DNA of 40,444 nt from Planctomycetota bacterium. GTDB lineage: Bacteria; Planctomycetota; JAJSAM01; JAJVHW01. Made by a program: the position numbers and the translations under genes. The stretch's first letter is position 1; every line of letters starts with the position of its first letter. Shown piece by piece: positions 32,296 to 39,257 of this stretch. The stretch lies in assembly GCA_024277065.1 (NCBI GenBank), contig JAJRVY010000284.1, positions 1-40,444 of the forward strand, read 5' to 3'. The notes under the pieces were generated by a model that was not told the DNA's origin, searched no databases, and worked only from the letters and a program-made list of their open reading frames with translations.

Positions 32296-35200
32296 CTAGT
32301 CGCCGACCGGCCAGGTCCGGCAGATCCGCAGCAGCAGATCCCCCGAGTACGCCATTCCCGGGGCGGCCGAGATCTCGATCCGACTCGAACCAGGCGGGAG
32401 GATCAGTTCTCCGCCCTGCACCCGAAAGCTCCGCCCCTCCCTCATCCCGCCCGGCCAGTACGTACCCCGCCCGAGCGCATCGACCGTCACGCACCGGCCG
32501 GGCTCGATCTCCGTCGGCAGTTCGATGGTTCTCCCGCCGACGCTGATCGACAGGCCGCCGAGGGGAGCGGGCTCGTGCCGTGTCGGCACCGCACTGATCG
32601 ACGCCACGCCCACCGAGACGTTCGCCTTCGGGGGGATGCCGCTCAGTTCCAGCATCAGGTACTCGATGCGGGACCAGTCGATGCCGCCTCGCAGAGGGAA
32701 GCTCTTGAAGCGCCAGCCCTCGAAGTCGACGGTGACGCTGAAACGGGCGCGCCGGGCCTCGTGGTCGCTGAACAGCACGGAGAACATCTCCCCGTGGCCA
32801 TCTCCCTTGACCCAGAGACCGAACGCCTCGTGCCCGGACAGGTCGAGCGGTGCCTTCAGCTTCCGGCCGCTCACACACCAGCCGGCGCCGTTGATCGCGC
32901 TGTCGGCGGAAAACGTCGCGCCGACCCGTCCGTCCGTGACCGGAGCAAGACTTGCCCGCACTCCTCGTCGCGCCAGGCCGTCCGCGTAGATGATTCGCCC
33001 TCCGCCCTGGGCATACGCGAGGAGACGGGCGTCCAGCGGGTCGCCGAAGCCGGCGAGATCGGCGAGGTCGATCACCTCGATCGAGCCCGACCCGCGGTGA
33101 GCGGCGGGCGTGGTCGCGATGGCCTCGCGCTGGATCTCGAGGGCGAGACGGACCGCTTCCCGGCGGGGGTTCGCGATGTTGAAGCGATTGGCCTTCCCAT
33201 CGAGAGCGGCGATGGGTCGCTCCTGTTCGTACTCCGCTTCCCAGAGCGACCATTCCTCCCCGTCCTCGAGCAGCTTGAAGTCGCGCCCCGTGGCCAGCAG
33301 CTGGTCACGGATCTTCGCCGGGACGTCCCCCGCGAGGCGCCGTCGCTCCCAGCGCGCGATCATCTCGAAGACCTCCCTGGCTCGCGCGTGCGTCTCGAGC
33401 AGCGGTCGGTGGGCCTGCACCGAGATTGAGGCGTCGGCCCCGAGCGCCTTGGCGCAGACGTACTCCAACTCGTCGGGTCGCCCGTGCAGGCCGAGGGCGT
33501 ACCAACCGATGTCCGCCGCCGTAAAGGTGCGCCGCATCTGAAGAATGCCGGGCAGGCGCTGATCGAGGTAGCCCTTCAGGTCCCCGTGCCCGTCCGCACT
33601 GGCGCTGCGCGGGACGAGGTGCCAGGCGAGTTGCCGGCCGGGCCCCATGCTGGTCTGGATGAGCACCCCGTGATCGAATCCCTCGCAGCTCGCGAGCAGC
33701 GTCCGGTTGATGTAGTACCAGGCGTCGGCCCGCGTCGCGTCGGCGCCGTCGAAATAGACCATGTCGGCTCTCGTGGCGTTCACCACGTCTGCCAGGTGCC
33801 TGCCCATCTCCTCGGGCAGGGTGCTGTCGGCATCCACCAGCAGGAGTCCGTAGTTGAGTACGAGGCTCTCCACCTTCGTGCCCTTGCGATGGCTCGTGGC
33901 CTTCGTGCCCAGCGCGCCGCGCTCGCAGCCGACCAGCTTGCAGGGTGAACCGGGGATCATCTCCCGCCAGCGGACGATCTCGTCGCCGATGCGCACCAGA
34001 TCTCCGGGGTAGACCCCGGGCGAACCTTGGAGGGGCAGGTCTGGCTGCTCCGAGAGGGGGATCTCCGTGGCGGTTGCAGCGATGGACGCGGCGAGCGGGG
34101 CGACCGCGAGGGTCATGAGGCGCGCGTCGGGGACCGGCGTCACGTACGCATCGTTCACGGAGACCGCGGGGCCGTAGAGCTGCAGGCCGACCCGCAGTCC
34201 GGCGGCGTGGATCTTATCGCAGGCCTTGACGAGATCGGGCAGCCCCGCGGGAAAGGCCTTCCGGGCGATCGTCTCGTGACCGGCGGAGGCACGCCAGGAG
34301 AACCGGCTGAGCATGATCAGGCCGAAGCCGCCGACTTTCGCGTAACGGATCAGCGCGTCCACGTCGTTCGGGCCCAGGTAGGTGACGAAGAGGTAGCTGC
34401 GCTTCAGTGCCGGTGAGAGTCTGGCCCAGTCTTGCGTCGTCGTTTCTCCCGGTGCGCCGGAGAGAAGCATGGGCGAGGGCAGTCCGGTGTCGCGCTCCAT
34501 CGTTCTGATCGTGTCCAGGAACGAACCCGCCCGGGTGGCGATCAGGACGCTCTTCCAGCCCTCGATCCCATGCCGTGCGGACCACCGGGCCTCGGGCGCC
34601 ACGGACGCGCCGTAGCGGCCCATGAGGACCTCGGTGTTGGGGGTGACTCCCATGTGGCAGATACCGAACGCATCGTCATAGGTGCCGGGCATCCAACTGT
34701 CCTGCACGCGAAGGGGCTTGACCGGGAAGCGGAGTTCGACCCCCTCGAGGTCGTCAGGCCGCGCGTCGGTGAGCGTGAACTGGAAGTAGCGGTCCCGGGT
34801 CTTCACACGGAACTTGACCACGGTCACGCCGTCGGCGAACCGCGCCGTGAGTGTGTTCCCTTTCCTGGTCAGGCTGCCGACCGGAATGCGCACCCCACCG
34901 CGTCGGGCACTGAGCACCGGAGTTGGGGCCTCTCCGTCGGCGTAGTCCTTCCCGCCGGCCTTCAGGACCAGGGACTGCAGACGACCCATGCTCGAAATCG
35001 TGAGTTCGACCTCCTGGTTGGAGAGCCGCACCGGGCGCCGACCTGTGCCGAGCGCGGAACCCTCCATCTCCTCGATCACGACGTCGTCGATGAGGGCCGA
35101 CGTGCCCTTGGGAACCAGCAGCGCCACCGCAGCGCCGGCGAAGTCCTCCGCCACCGGCGAGAAGAACCCGGTGATCCGCTTCCAGCCACCGCGCGGGCCG

Positions 35201-35631
35201 CGCCCGCTGACCACCACATGCGGCTTGACGCCGCCGCCGGTGCCGTACTCGTACACAAGGACGCTCGCCGCGCCGTCCGAGACGAGGGCGGACAGCCGAT
35301 ACCACTTGCCCGGCCGGATCGCGCTCACCGCACGGAAGAGCTGCCCGGCCCGCTTCGTGCCGCCCGTGACCCGGATGCAGCGCTCGCCGTCTGCGGCGCT
35401 CCCGTTCACGACGACCATCGTGCCCGGATACGCGGCGTTCAGGGTCCATCCGGAGGGCACCTTTCCGTCGGCACCCACCTTCCAGGCCCCGTGCCCGCTG
35501 TCCGGCAGCGCTCCGGCGGGCACGACGTGCTCGAAGGACCCGTTCGCGAGGAGAGAGCGCGGGCCCTCCTCGGCCTGGGAAGGAGCCATCAGGGCGAGCA
35601 GCAGGCAGAGAGTCGTAACGGCGATGCGCAT
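32296..35631 (-). CDS. Large secreted TIM-barrel (glycoside-hydrolase-like) protein
   Basis: 1111 residues with a signal peptide (MRIAVTTLCLLLALMAPSQA). The N-terminal third is beta-rich and carbohydrate-binding-like (SLLANGSFEHVVPAG ... SGWTLNAAYPG is typical of CBM-like modules). The middle (about 380-720) alternates strands and helices as a TIM barrel: VDALIRYAKVGGFGLIML, LRVGLQLYGPAV, and RADMVYFDGADA with Asp628 as a candidate catalytic residue. The C-terminus has further beta modules (FEGWRFKSFPLRGGIDWSRI resembles a CBM11/CIA30-like sandwich). I cannot name a GH family. ATG 35631 has GGAG 6 nt upstream; it lies 54 bp after the methyltransferase stop and may share its transcript. By eye it looks a little less GC-rich than its neighbours. 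Confidence 0.7.
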   Translation of the reverse strand: MRIAVTTLCLLLALMAPSQAEEGPRSLLANGSFEHVVPAGALPDSGHGAWKVGADGKVPSGWTLNAAYPGTMVVVNGSAADGERCIRVTGGTKRAGQLFRAVSAIRPGKWYRLSALVSDGAASVLVYEYGTGGGVKPHVVVSGRGPRGGWKRITGFFSPVAEDFAGAAVALLVPKGTSALIDDVVIEEMEGSALGTGRRPVRLSNQEVELTISSMGRLQSLVLKAGGKDYADGEAPTPVLSARRGGVRIPVGSLTRKGNTLTARFADGVTVVKFRVKTRDRYFQFTLTDARPDDLEGVELRFPVKPLRVQDSWMPGTYDDAFGICHMGVTPNTEVLMGRYGASVAPEARWSARHGIEGWKSVLIATRAGSFLDTIRTMERDTGLPSPMLLSGAPGETTTQDWARLSPALKRSYLFVTYLGPNDVDALIRYAKVGGFGLIMLSRFSWRASAGHETIARKAFPAGLPDLVKACDKIHAAGLRVGLQLYGPAVSVNDAYVTPVPDARLMTLAVAPLAASIAATATEIPLSEQPDLPLQGSPGVYPGDLVRIGDEIVRWREMIPGSPCKLVGCERGALGTKATSHRKGTKVESLVLNYGLLLVDADSTLPEEMGRHLADVVNATRADMVYFDGADATRADAWYYINRTLLASCEGFDHGVLIQTSMGPGRQLAWHLVPRSASADGHGDLKGYLDQRLPGILQMRRTFTAADIGWYALGLHGRPDELEYVCAKALGADASISVQAHRPLLETHARAREVFEMIARWERRRLAGDVPAKIRDQLLATGRDFKLLEDGEEWSLWEAEYEQERPIAALDGKANRFNIANPRREAVRLALEIQREAIATTPAAHRGSGSIEVIDLADLAGFGDPLDARLLAYAQGGGRIIYADGLARRGVRASLAPVTDGRVGATFSADSAINGAGWCVSGRKLKAPLDLSGHEAFGLWVKGDGHGEMFSVLFSDHEARRARFSVTVDFEGWRFKSFPLRGGIDWSRIEYLMLELSGIPPKANVSVGVASISAVPTRHEPAPLGGLSISVGGRTIELPTEIEPGRCVTVDALGRGTYWPGGMREGRSFRVQGGELILPPGSSRIEISAAPGMAYSGDLLLRICRTWPVGD

Positions 35632-35685
35632 GAGGTCTCCATCTCCCGGGCGAAGCGCACGTCTCGGTGCGCACATGGTAGATCC

Positions 35686-36507
35686 TCAGAGCGTGATGCG
35701 GCGCAGGTGTTCGGCGCTGTCCACGAGGCGGCACAGTTCCGCGTCCTCGATCGGACGGGCGTGCAGCGGCGGGACGTACAGCGTGAAGCCGGCGTGCAGG
35801 TCGTGCGCGTGGGAGCCGATCTCATCCAGGGCGAAACGTCGGATCGTGCTCTGCATCAGCGGGTGCGGCGTGGCGAAGACGGCCGTCACGGGGTGTGCGG
35901 CGGGGTAGAAGCGCCGGAGGTGGATCTGGAAGCGCGTGAAGCGCTCCGGACGGCTGCGGCGCTGCGTGTGCAGCCGCGTCTCCAGGCTTCCCACCTGCCA
36001 GATCAGTGCTGGCACGTCGGCCTGTAGCGGACGTCGGCGCAGCAGCAGATCCGTCGCCTCGTACATCTGCAGGCCGTGCAGACACGGATCCAGCAGCAGT
36101 TCCGCGAACACGCAGTCGAGAGCCGAGATGCCGGGAAGCACGCGCACGGAGAGGCCAAGGAGCCCGGCCGCATCGCGAATGAGCGCCGGCGCACAGGCCC
36201 CGACGATCGGATGGCCCTGCATGGCGAATGCGACCGGGGCGTGGTCGAGCGCGGCGTCGATGGTGCGGGCCGCCATGTGGTGATACGCGCCGAGACGGTG
36301 GCCGTCGTCCGCGTAGCTCTCGTCGAACAACGACGTCACGCGGGGGCACAGCGACTCGAGGTAGCGCCGTGTCGCGACCCCGGTGTCCACGAAGAGCACC
36401 TCGCGGGCGTGCCGCAGGACGCGCTCGGTCTCCGCGGTGATCTGGTCGATCCCGCAGATGCCGAGCCCCACGAGGTAGATGTCGGGCTCAGCCGTCGGGC
36501 GCGTCAC
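35686..36507 (-). CDS. Borosin-type peptide-backbone alpha-N-methyltransferase (split form)
   Basis: 273 residues of the tetrapyrrole-methylase (PF00590) fold. It matches the OphMA-like borosin branch along its length: YLVGLGICGIDQIT at the start, Y65-x5-R71-x3-Y75 (the Tyr66/Arg72/Tyr76 catalytic set of OphMA at identical spacing), MQGHPIVG (SAM site), LPGISALDCVFAELLLDP, EATDLLLRRRPL and ALIWQVGSLE. Classical fungal borosins fuse precursor and enzyme; this one is a discrete enzyme about as long as bacterial split-borosin methyltransferases. It would use SAM to N-methylate backbone amides of a ribosomal peptide. The GTG start at 36507 lies 20 bp inside the end of the candidate precursor gene. 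Cobalamin-type methylation is the alternative but the catalytic pattern and neighbour argue against it. Confidence 0.85.
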   Translation of the reverse strand: MTRPTAEPDIYLVGLGICGIDQITAETERVLRHAREVLFVDTGVATRRYLESLCPRVTSLFDESYADDGHRLGAYHHMAARTIDAALDHAPVAFAMQGHPIVGACAPALIRDAAGLLGLSVRVLPGISALDCVFAELLLDPCLHGLQMYEATDLLLRRRPLQADVPALIWQVGSLETRLHTQRRSRPERFTRFQIHLRRFYPAAHPVTAVFATPHPLMQSTIRRFALDEIGSHAHDLHAGFTLYVPPLHARPIEDAELCRLVDSAEHLRRITL

Positions 36508-37120
36508 CGTCGCCTCCGATCTGCTCTCGCGAGGTCATCGTCGCGAGCAGCGCGAGGATGCACTCGCGTCGTTCGCCGGCTGCCGCCGCGTGGACCGCGG
36601 CGGCGGCGTCGCGCGTGCGCTGCGAGCCCAGGTCGTGCTCCCACGGCGACGGGGATGCGGCGTCTCCCGCGGCCCCCGCCGGAGCCTCATTCGCCCGGGG
36701 CGCAGCGTCCACGGCGGCGGTGGCCGCGGGTGCGATCGAGGCACCGAACGACAGTTGGACGCCCGCCGGTGTGGAGATGGCGAAGGGTTGGATGGTCACG
36801 AGCAGCGACACGGGCTGCAGGGGCACGGGTTGCACGGGGGCGATGGGGGCGACGGCCTCGGCGGCAGGGCCCGCGGCGTCTCCCGCGGCCGGCGTCGGCT
36901 CCCGTTCCGGCCCGGCCGGCGCTGCGCCGCGCAGCGCGCGGCCGAGGAGCCGCAGCACGCCCTCGTCGCCGGCCCGCAGTGTCTGCCGGTCCTCGTCCGA
37001 GAGTGCGTAGCCCGTGAAGGCCGCGTCGGGGTCGCGCCGCGCGAGGGCGCAGAACTCGGCGTCGAGCACCGCCCGTACGAGGAAGCGCTCCAGGTCGTCG
37101 TGGGGTTGGTGCTCTGGCAA
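36488..37120 (-). CDS. Candidate borosin precursor with N-terminal borosin-binding-like domain
   Basis: 210 residues. Residues 9-62 resemble the helical borosin-binding domain of SonA-type precursors: LERFLVRAVLDAEF, ARRDPDAAFTGYALSDED (compare K-x-N-P-E-A-x-x-x-x-x-G-L-T-D-E), and AGDEGVLRLL. A Pro/Ala spacer follows, then a hydrophobic beta-branched stretch at about 89-130 (PVSLLVTIQPFAI; VQLSFGASIAP), the kind of sequence borosin enzymes methylate. About 80 more residues, acidic and Ala-rich, follow, which is unusual since cores are normally C-terminal. The start is TTG 37120 with GAGGA 9 nt upstream; an in-frame stop just before it excludes longer versions. It overlaps the methyltransferase gene by 20 bp. 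Precursor identity is inference from fold similarity and context. Confidence 0.65.
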   Translation of the reverse strand: MPEHQPHDDLERFLVRAVLDAEFCALARRDPDAAFTGYALSDEDRQTLRAGDEGVLRLLGRALRGAAPAGPEREPTPAAGDAAGPAAEAVAPIAPVQPVPLQPVSLLVTIQPFAISTPAGVQLSFGASIAPAATAAVDAAPRANEAPAGAAGDAASPSPWEHDLGSQRTRDAAAAVHAAAAGERRECILALLATMTSREQIGGDGDAPDG

Positions 37121-37129
37121 GAGTGCGCG

Positions 37130-37163
37130 TCCTCAGGGTTCGTCCGACTCGCGGCACATCGTA
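37130..37163 (-). promoter_or_regulatory. Ribosome binding site and -10 box of the candidate borosin precursor
   Basis: On the minus strand GAGGA (37134-37130) is 9 nt before the TTG start and TACGAT (37163-37158) lies 37 nt before it. No matching -35 was seen. They support a transcript starting just upstream of the precursor. Confidence 0.4.
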
Positions 37164-37387
37164 GCCGCTTCCCGGCTGCGGCTCACGGCAGCGCCTGCGC
37201 CCGCGAGCGGCGGCATGGCGGCACGGCGCCGAAGGACTCCGCCGGCGAAACGCGCCGGAGAATCGCGATGGGCGGCGCCAGGGCCCCGCTTGGGACTCTC
37301 CCGACGCCGCCTTCTTGAGGGGATCGCGCCATCCTGTTCGCGACTCGCGTGCCACGGGAGGTTCGTCGTGGCCAGGCCGATTGCAGC

Positions 37388-37416
37388 CAACGATCGTTAT
37401 CAAGCTACAACGATCG
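37388..37416. repeat. Paired CAACGATCG repeats, 20 bp apart
   Basis: CAACGATCG occurs at 37388-37396 and again at 37408-37416, so copies are 20 bp, about two helical turns, apart. The first copy extends to the palindrome AACGATCGTT. Spacing and AT-richness relative to surroundings suggest an operator for a dimeric regulator. Confidence 0.4.
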
Positions 37417-37430
37417 GGGCGGCAACGTGG

Positions 37431-38255
37431 TTACTCGTGGGCGCCCGCGGCCGGCGGCAGCCGGTGCCGTTCGCGATCACAGGCGCTGCCGCGGCGCAGC
37501 GTGCCCACGGCGCGCGCGCGGCGCCTCACCTGCTCGCGGCGCGGCGCCCCTCCGAGGTAGTGGCGCAGTGCGCGAAGGCGTTCGGCGCGCGTCGCGAAGA
37601 GCGCGAGCGCCACGTCCACGCAGGCCAGGTCGAGGTCGGCGCGGCGGTGGCCGAGTGGAGCCGTGCACGCCCGCTGGCGAGGGCAATCGACCTTCCACAC
37701 GCGCGCGGATGCCGGCTGCACCAAGAGGTTGCGAGCATGGAAGTCGCCGTCGGCGACGCCCGCGCCATGCATCGCCGCGGTGCGCGCGGCGAGGTCGAGG
37801 AGGACGTCACGCCGCCGCCGCGGATCGCGCTCATCGCGGAGGAAGAGCGCCAGTTCCACGGCGCCCGCGATTTCGGTCATCAGCAGCATCGCGCGCACCG
37901 CGAACCCGCCGCGACGCTCGACGCGGGCTGCGAGCGGCGTGGGGTGGAACGCGAGAGCGTCGTCGCCGTAGGTGCGCCCGAGAGCCACGAACTCGCGCTC
38001 CGCCGGCGTGCGCGCGAGGGCCGTCGTGCGCCCGAGGCCCTTGATCCTCTCGGCCGTTCCCGGCCACCACCACCGTTTGCGCACGGCCCGGCCCAGGCCC
38101 GCGACGACGATCACGCACGTGTCGGTCGTCCGCGAGCGCGTCAGAACGGTCTCCGGCTCCACGTCGTGCGCGGCCGCGACGCACGATGCCGTATCAGCGT
38201 TTGCCGCCTCCGCCAGGTTCGGCGCGACGATCGTCGTCACACGGGTCGCGGTCAT
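37431..38255 (-). CDS. WaaP/Kdo-kinase-like (lipopolysaccharide kinase superfamily) protein
   Basis: 274 residues, cytoplasmic. MHGAGVADGDFHARNLLV (about residues 159-176) is the catalytic H-G-x-x-D-G-D-x-H-x-x-N loop of the WaaP/InaA/Kdo kinase group, and WKVDCPRQR follows where the second metal-binding Asp is expected (D instead of DFDR-type). LLMTEIAGAVELALFL fits the hinge strand. These kinases phosphorylate sugars of lipopolysaccharide heptose or Kdo; the target here is unknown. The C-terminal 60 residues are Arg-rich. It is the only gene in the window ending with TAA. It lies upstream of the borosin genes on the same strand, 310 bp away, so co-function is possible but not shown. Confidence 0.72.
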   Translation of the reverse strand: MTATRVTTIVAPNLAEAANADTASCVAAAHDVEPETVLTRSRTTDTCVIVVAGLGRAVRKRWWWPGTAERIKGLGRTTALARTPAEREFVALGRTYGDDALAFHPTPLAARVERRGGFAVRAMLLMTEIAGAVELALFLRDERDPRRRRDVLLDLAARTAAMHGAGVADGDFHARNLLVQPASARVWKVDCPRQRACTAPLGHRRADLDLACVDVALALFATRAERLRALRHYLGGAPRREQVRRRARAVGTLRRGSACDRERHRLPPAAGAHE

Positions 38256-38280
38256 CCTGCCGCCCCGACCAGAAACGCAC

Positions 38281-38310
38281 TTGACCGCGCGCCCGCCGAG
38301 CCGCTACGTT
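38281..38310 (+). promoter_or_regulatory. Predicted promoter of the HU gene
   Basis: TTGACC (38281-38286) and TACGTT (38305-38310) are 18 bp apart, the best -35/-10 pair on the plus strand here. The transcript would carry a leader of about 90 nt. The divergent kinase gene starts at 38255. Confidence 0.5.
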
Positions 38311-38405
38311 TGTGTAAACGCCGTGTCTGAGCGAAGATGCGGCATTGTACGGAGGGGGCGAACGAGGTCTTCGGGCGCCCGCCCGGGGATGGTTCGGTAG
38401 ATGCC

Positions 38406-38732
38406 ATGACGACGGTGACCAAGAAAGAGCTGGTGGCACGGATTGCCGCACAGACCGGGCAGACGAAGGTCGTCACGAAGGACATCCTGCAGCGGTTCCT
38501 CGACGAGATCATCAACGAACTCGCCTGTGGCAACCGCCTTGAGTTTCGCGAGTTCGGCGTCTTCGAGGTCAAGGACCGCCCTCCGCGGCGGGCCCAGAAC
38601 CCGCGCACGCTCGAGAAGGTGGACGTGCCCGCCAAGCGTGTCGTGAAGTTCAAGGTCGGACGCATGATGAAGGAACGGGTGACCGAGGACTACAACTCCG
38701 AGCCTCACAAAGCGCTCGGAGACGACGCCTGA
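38406..38732 (+). CDS. HU/IHF-family DNA-binding protein
   Basis: 108 residues. KKELVARIAAQTGQTKVVTKDILQRF is the helical dimerisation body; LEFREFGVFEVKDRPPRRAQNPRTL is the conserved beta-arm region with the DNA-intercalating Pro in the R-x-A-x-N-P motif; PAKRVVKFKVGRMMKE closes the fold (each motif given in pieces of the same stretch). It bends and compacts DNA. About 12 extra acidic/polar residues at the end (NSEPHKALGDDA) are atypical. ATG 38406 is preferred because homology begins there; an upstream ATG at 38337 would add 23 unrelated residues. Monocistronic, with its own promoter. Confidence 0.9.
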   Translation: MTTVTKKELVARIAAQTGQTKVVTKDILQRFLDEIINELACGNRLEFREFGVFEVKDRPPRRAQNPRTLEKVDVPAKRVVKFKVGRMMKERVTEDYNSEPHKALGDDA

Positions 38733-38889
38733 TCAGAGCCGAACCCAGTCCTCGCCGTGGTTTGCGTTCCATGTGGCGCTCAAGTGCGCGAATCACTGTC
38801 CCTGGTGCGTCGTAGGCTGCCCCCGTCGGCTCAGGAGACCATCGCCACCGTGGTGTACCACTCCTGCCGGAAGCCGACAGGAGGTCTCG

Positions 38890-38970
38890 ATGTCCGTTCG
38901 CCAAGCCGCCGCCGAGTTTCCCGTTCTCGTCGCACTCGCGGCCGTGGTCGTCGCCTTCTTCGTGATCTGA
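38890..38970 (+). CDS. 26-residue single-pass membrane microprotein
   Basis: MSVRQAAAEFPVLVALAAVV plus VAFFVI, a charged 9-residue start and one hydrophobic helix, ending at TGA. AGGAGGT at 38879-38885 is a perfect Shine-Dalgarno sequence 4 nt before the ATG, the strongest ribosome site in the window, which argues that this short frame is translated. No similar named protein comes to mind; such microproteins often bind and tune a larger membrane complex. It stands alone 157 bp after HU and 287 bp before the next gene. Confidence 0.6.
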   Translation: MSVRQAAAEFPVLVALAAVVVAFFVI

Positions 38971-38989
38971 AGAGGACGCTTCGTGATCT
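38958..38989 (+). repeat. Direct repeat overlapping the microprotein stop
   Basis: CTTCGTGATCT occurs at 38958-38968 and again at 38979-38989, 21 bp apart, the first copy covering the last codons of the microprotein. It looks like a recent local duplication of the 3' end. Confidence 0.6.
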
Positions 38990-39229
38990 AGAGGGACACG
39001 GTCCGTGGCCTGAGTGAGTGAGCACCACAAGGTGCCGGCCGCCGCTCGGCCGCTCGCCGTGCGATCCGCCGCGCGGCCCAACGCGCCGTCCCTCCCCCCG
39101 CATGCGCCCCCTCCCGCGGGGCCCGGGCACGTCCCTTGCGTCGTGAGGAGATGCGCTCTCGCGCGACGTGCGTGAGCGCCGTCCGGCCATTTCGGGCCGG
39201 GTGGAACACGACGACCCGACACCGGGGGG

Positions 39230-39235
39230 TAGAAT
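39230..39235 (+). promoter_or_regulatory. Predicted -10 box of the zinc-ribbon/HEAT gene
   Basis: TAGAAT lies 22 nt before the ATG at 39258 and would start a 16-nt leader containing GGAGAG as ribosome site. It overlaps an in-frame ATG at 39234, which therefore cannot be the start from this promoter. Confidence 0.45.
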
Positions 39236-39257
39236 GACCGCGCGCGGAGAGACCTTG

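Larger units (their letters stand above)
37121..37430. other. 310-bp intergenic region upstream of the borosin operon
   Basis: It separates the WaaP-like kinase stop from the precursor start, both on the minus strand. Apart from the precursor's -10 box and ribosome site, it holds a direct repeat at 37388-37416. I see no convincing gene; a short minus-strand frame starting at a TTG near 37390 has no ribosome site and an Arg-rich, non-coding-like composition. Confidence 0.5.

Noticed and set aside
35686-36507. Cobalamin or siroheme methylase instead of a borosin enzyme
   Set aside because: The Y-x5-R-x3-Y pattern, EATDLLL/IWQVGS motifs and the adjoining binding-domain protein fit borosin enzymes, and no cob/hem genes are nearby.
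37133-37390. A second small precursor-like frame upstream of the borosin precursor
   Set aside because: It needs a TTG start without a ribosome site and its sequence is Arg-rich like a non-coding shadow.
39234-39257. Upstream ATG at 39234 as start of the right-edge gene
   Set aside because: It overlaps the TAGAAT -10 box, and the next ATG has a GGAGAG ribosome site at a better distance.
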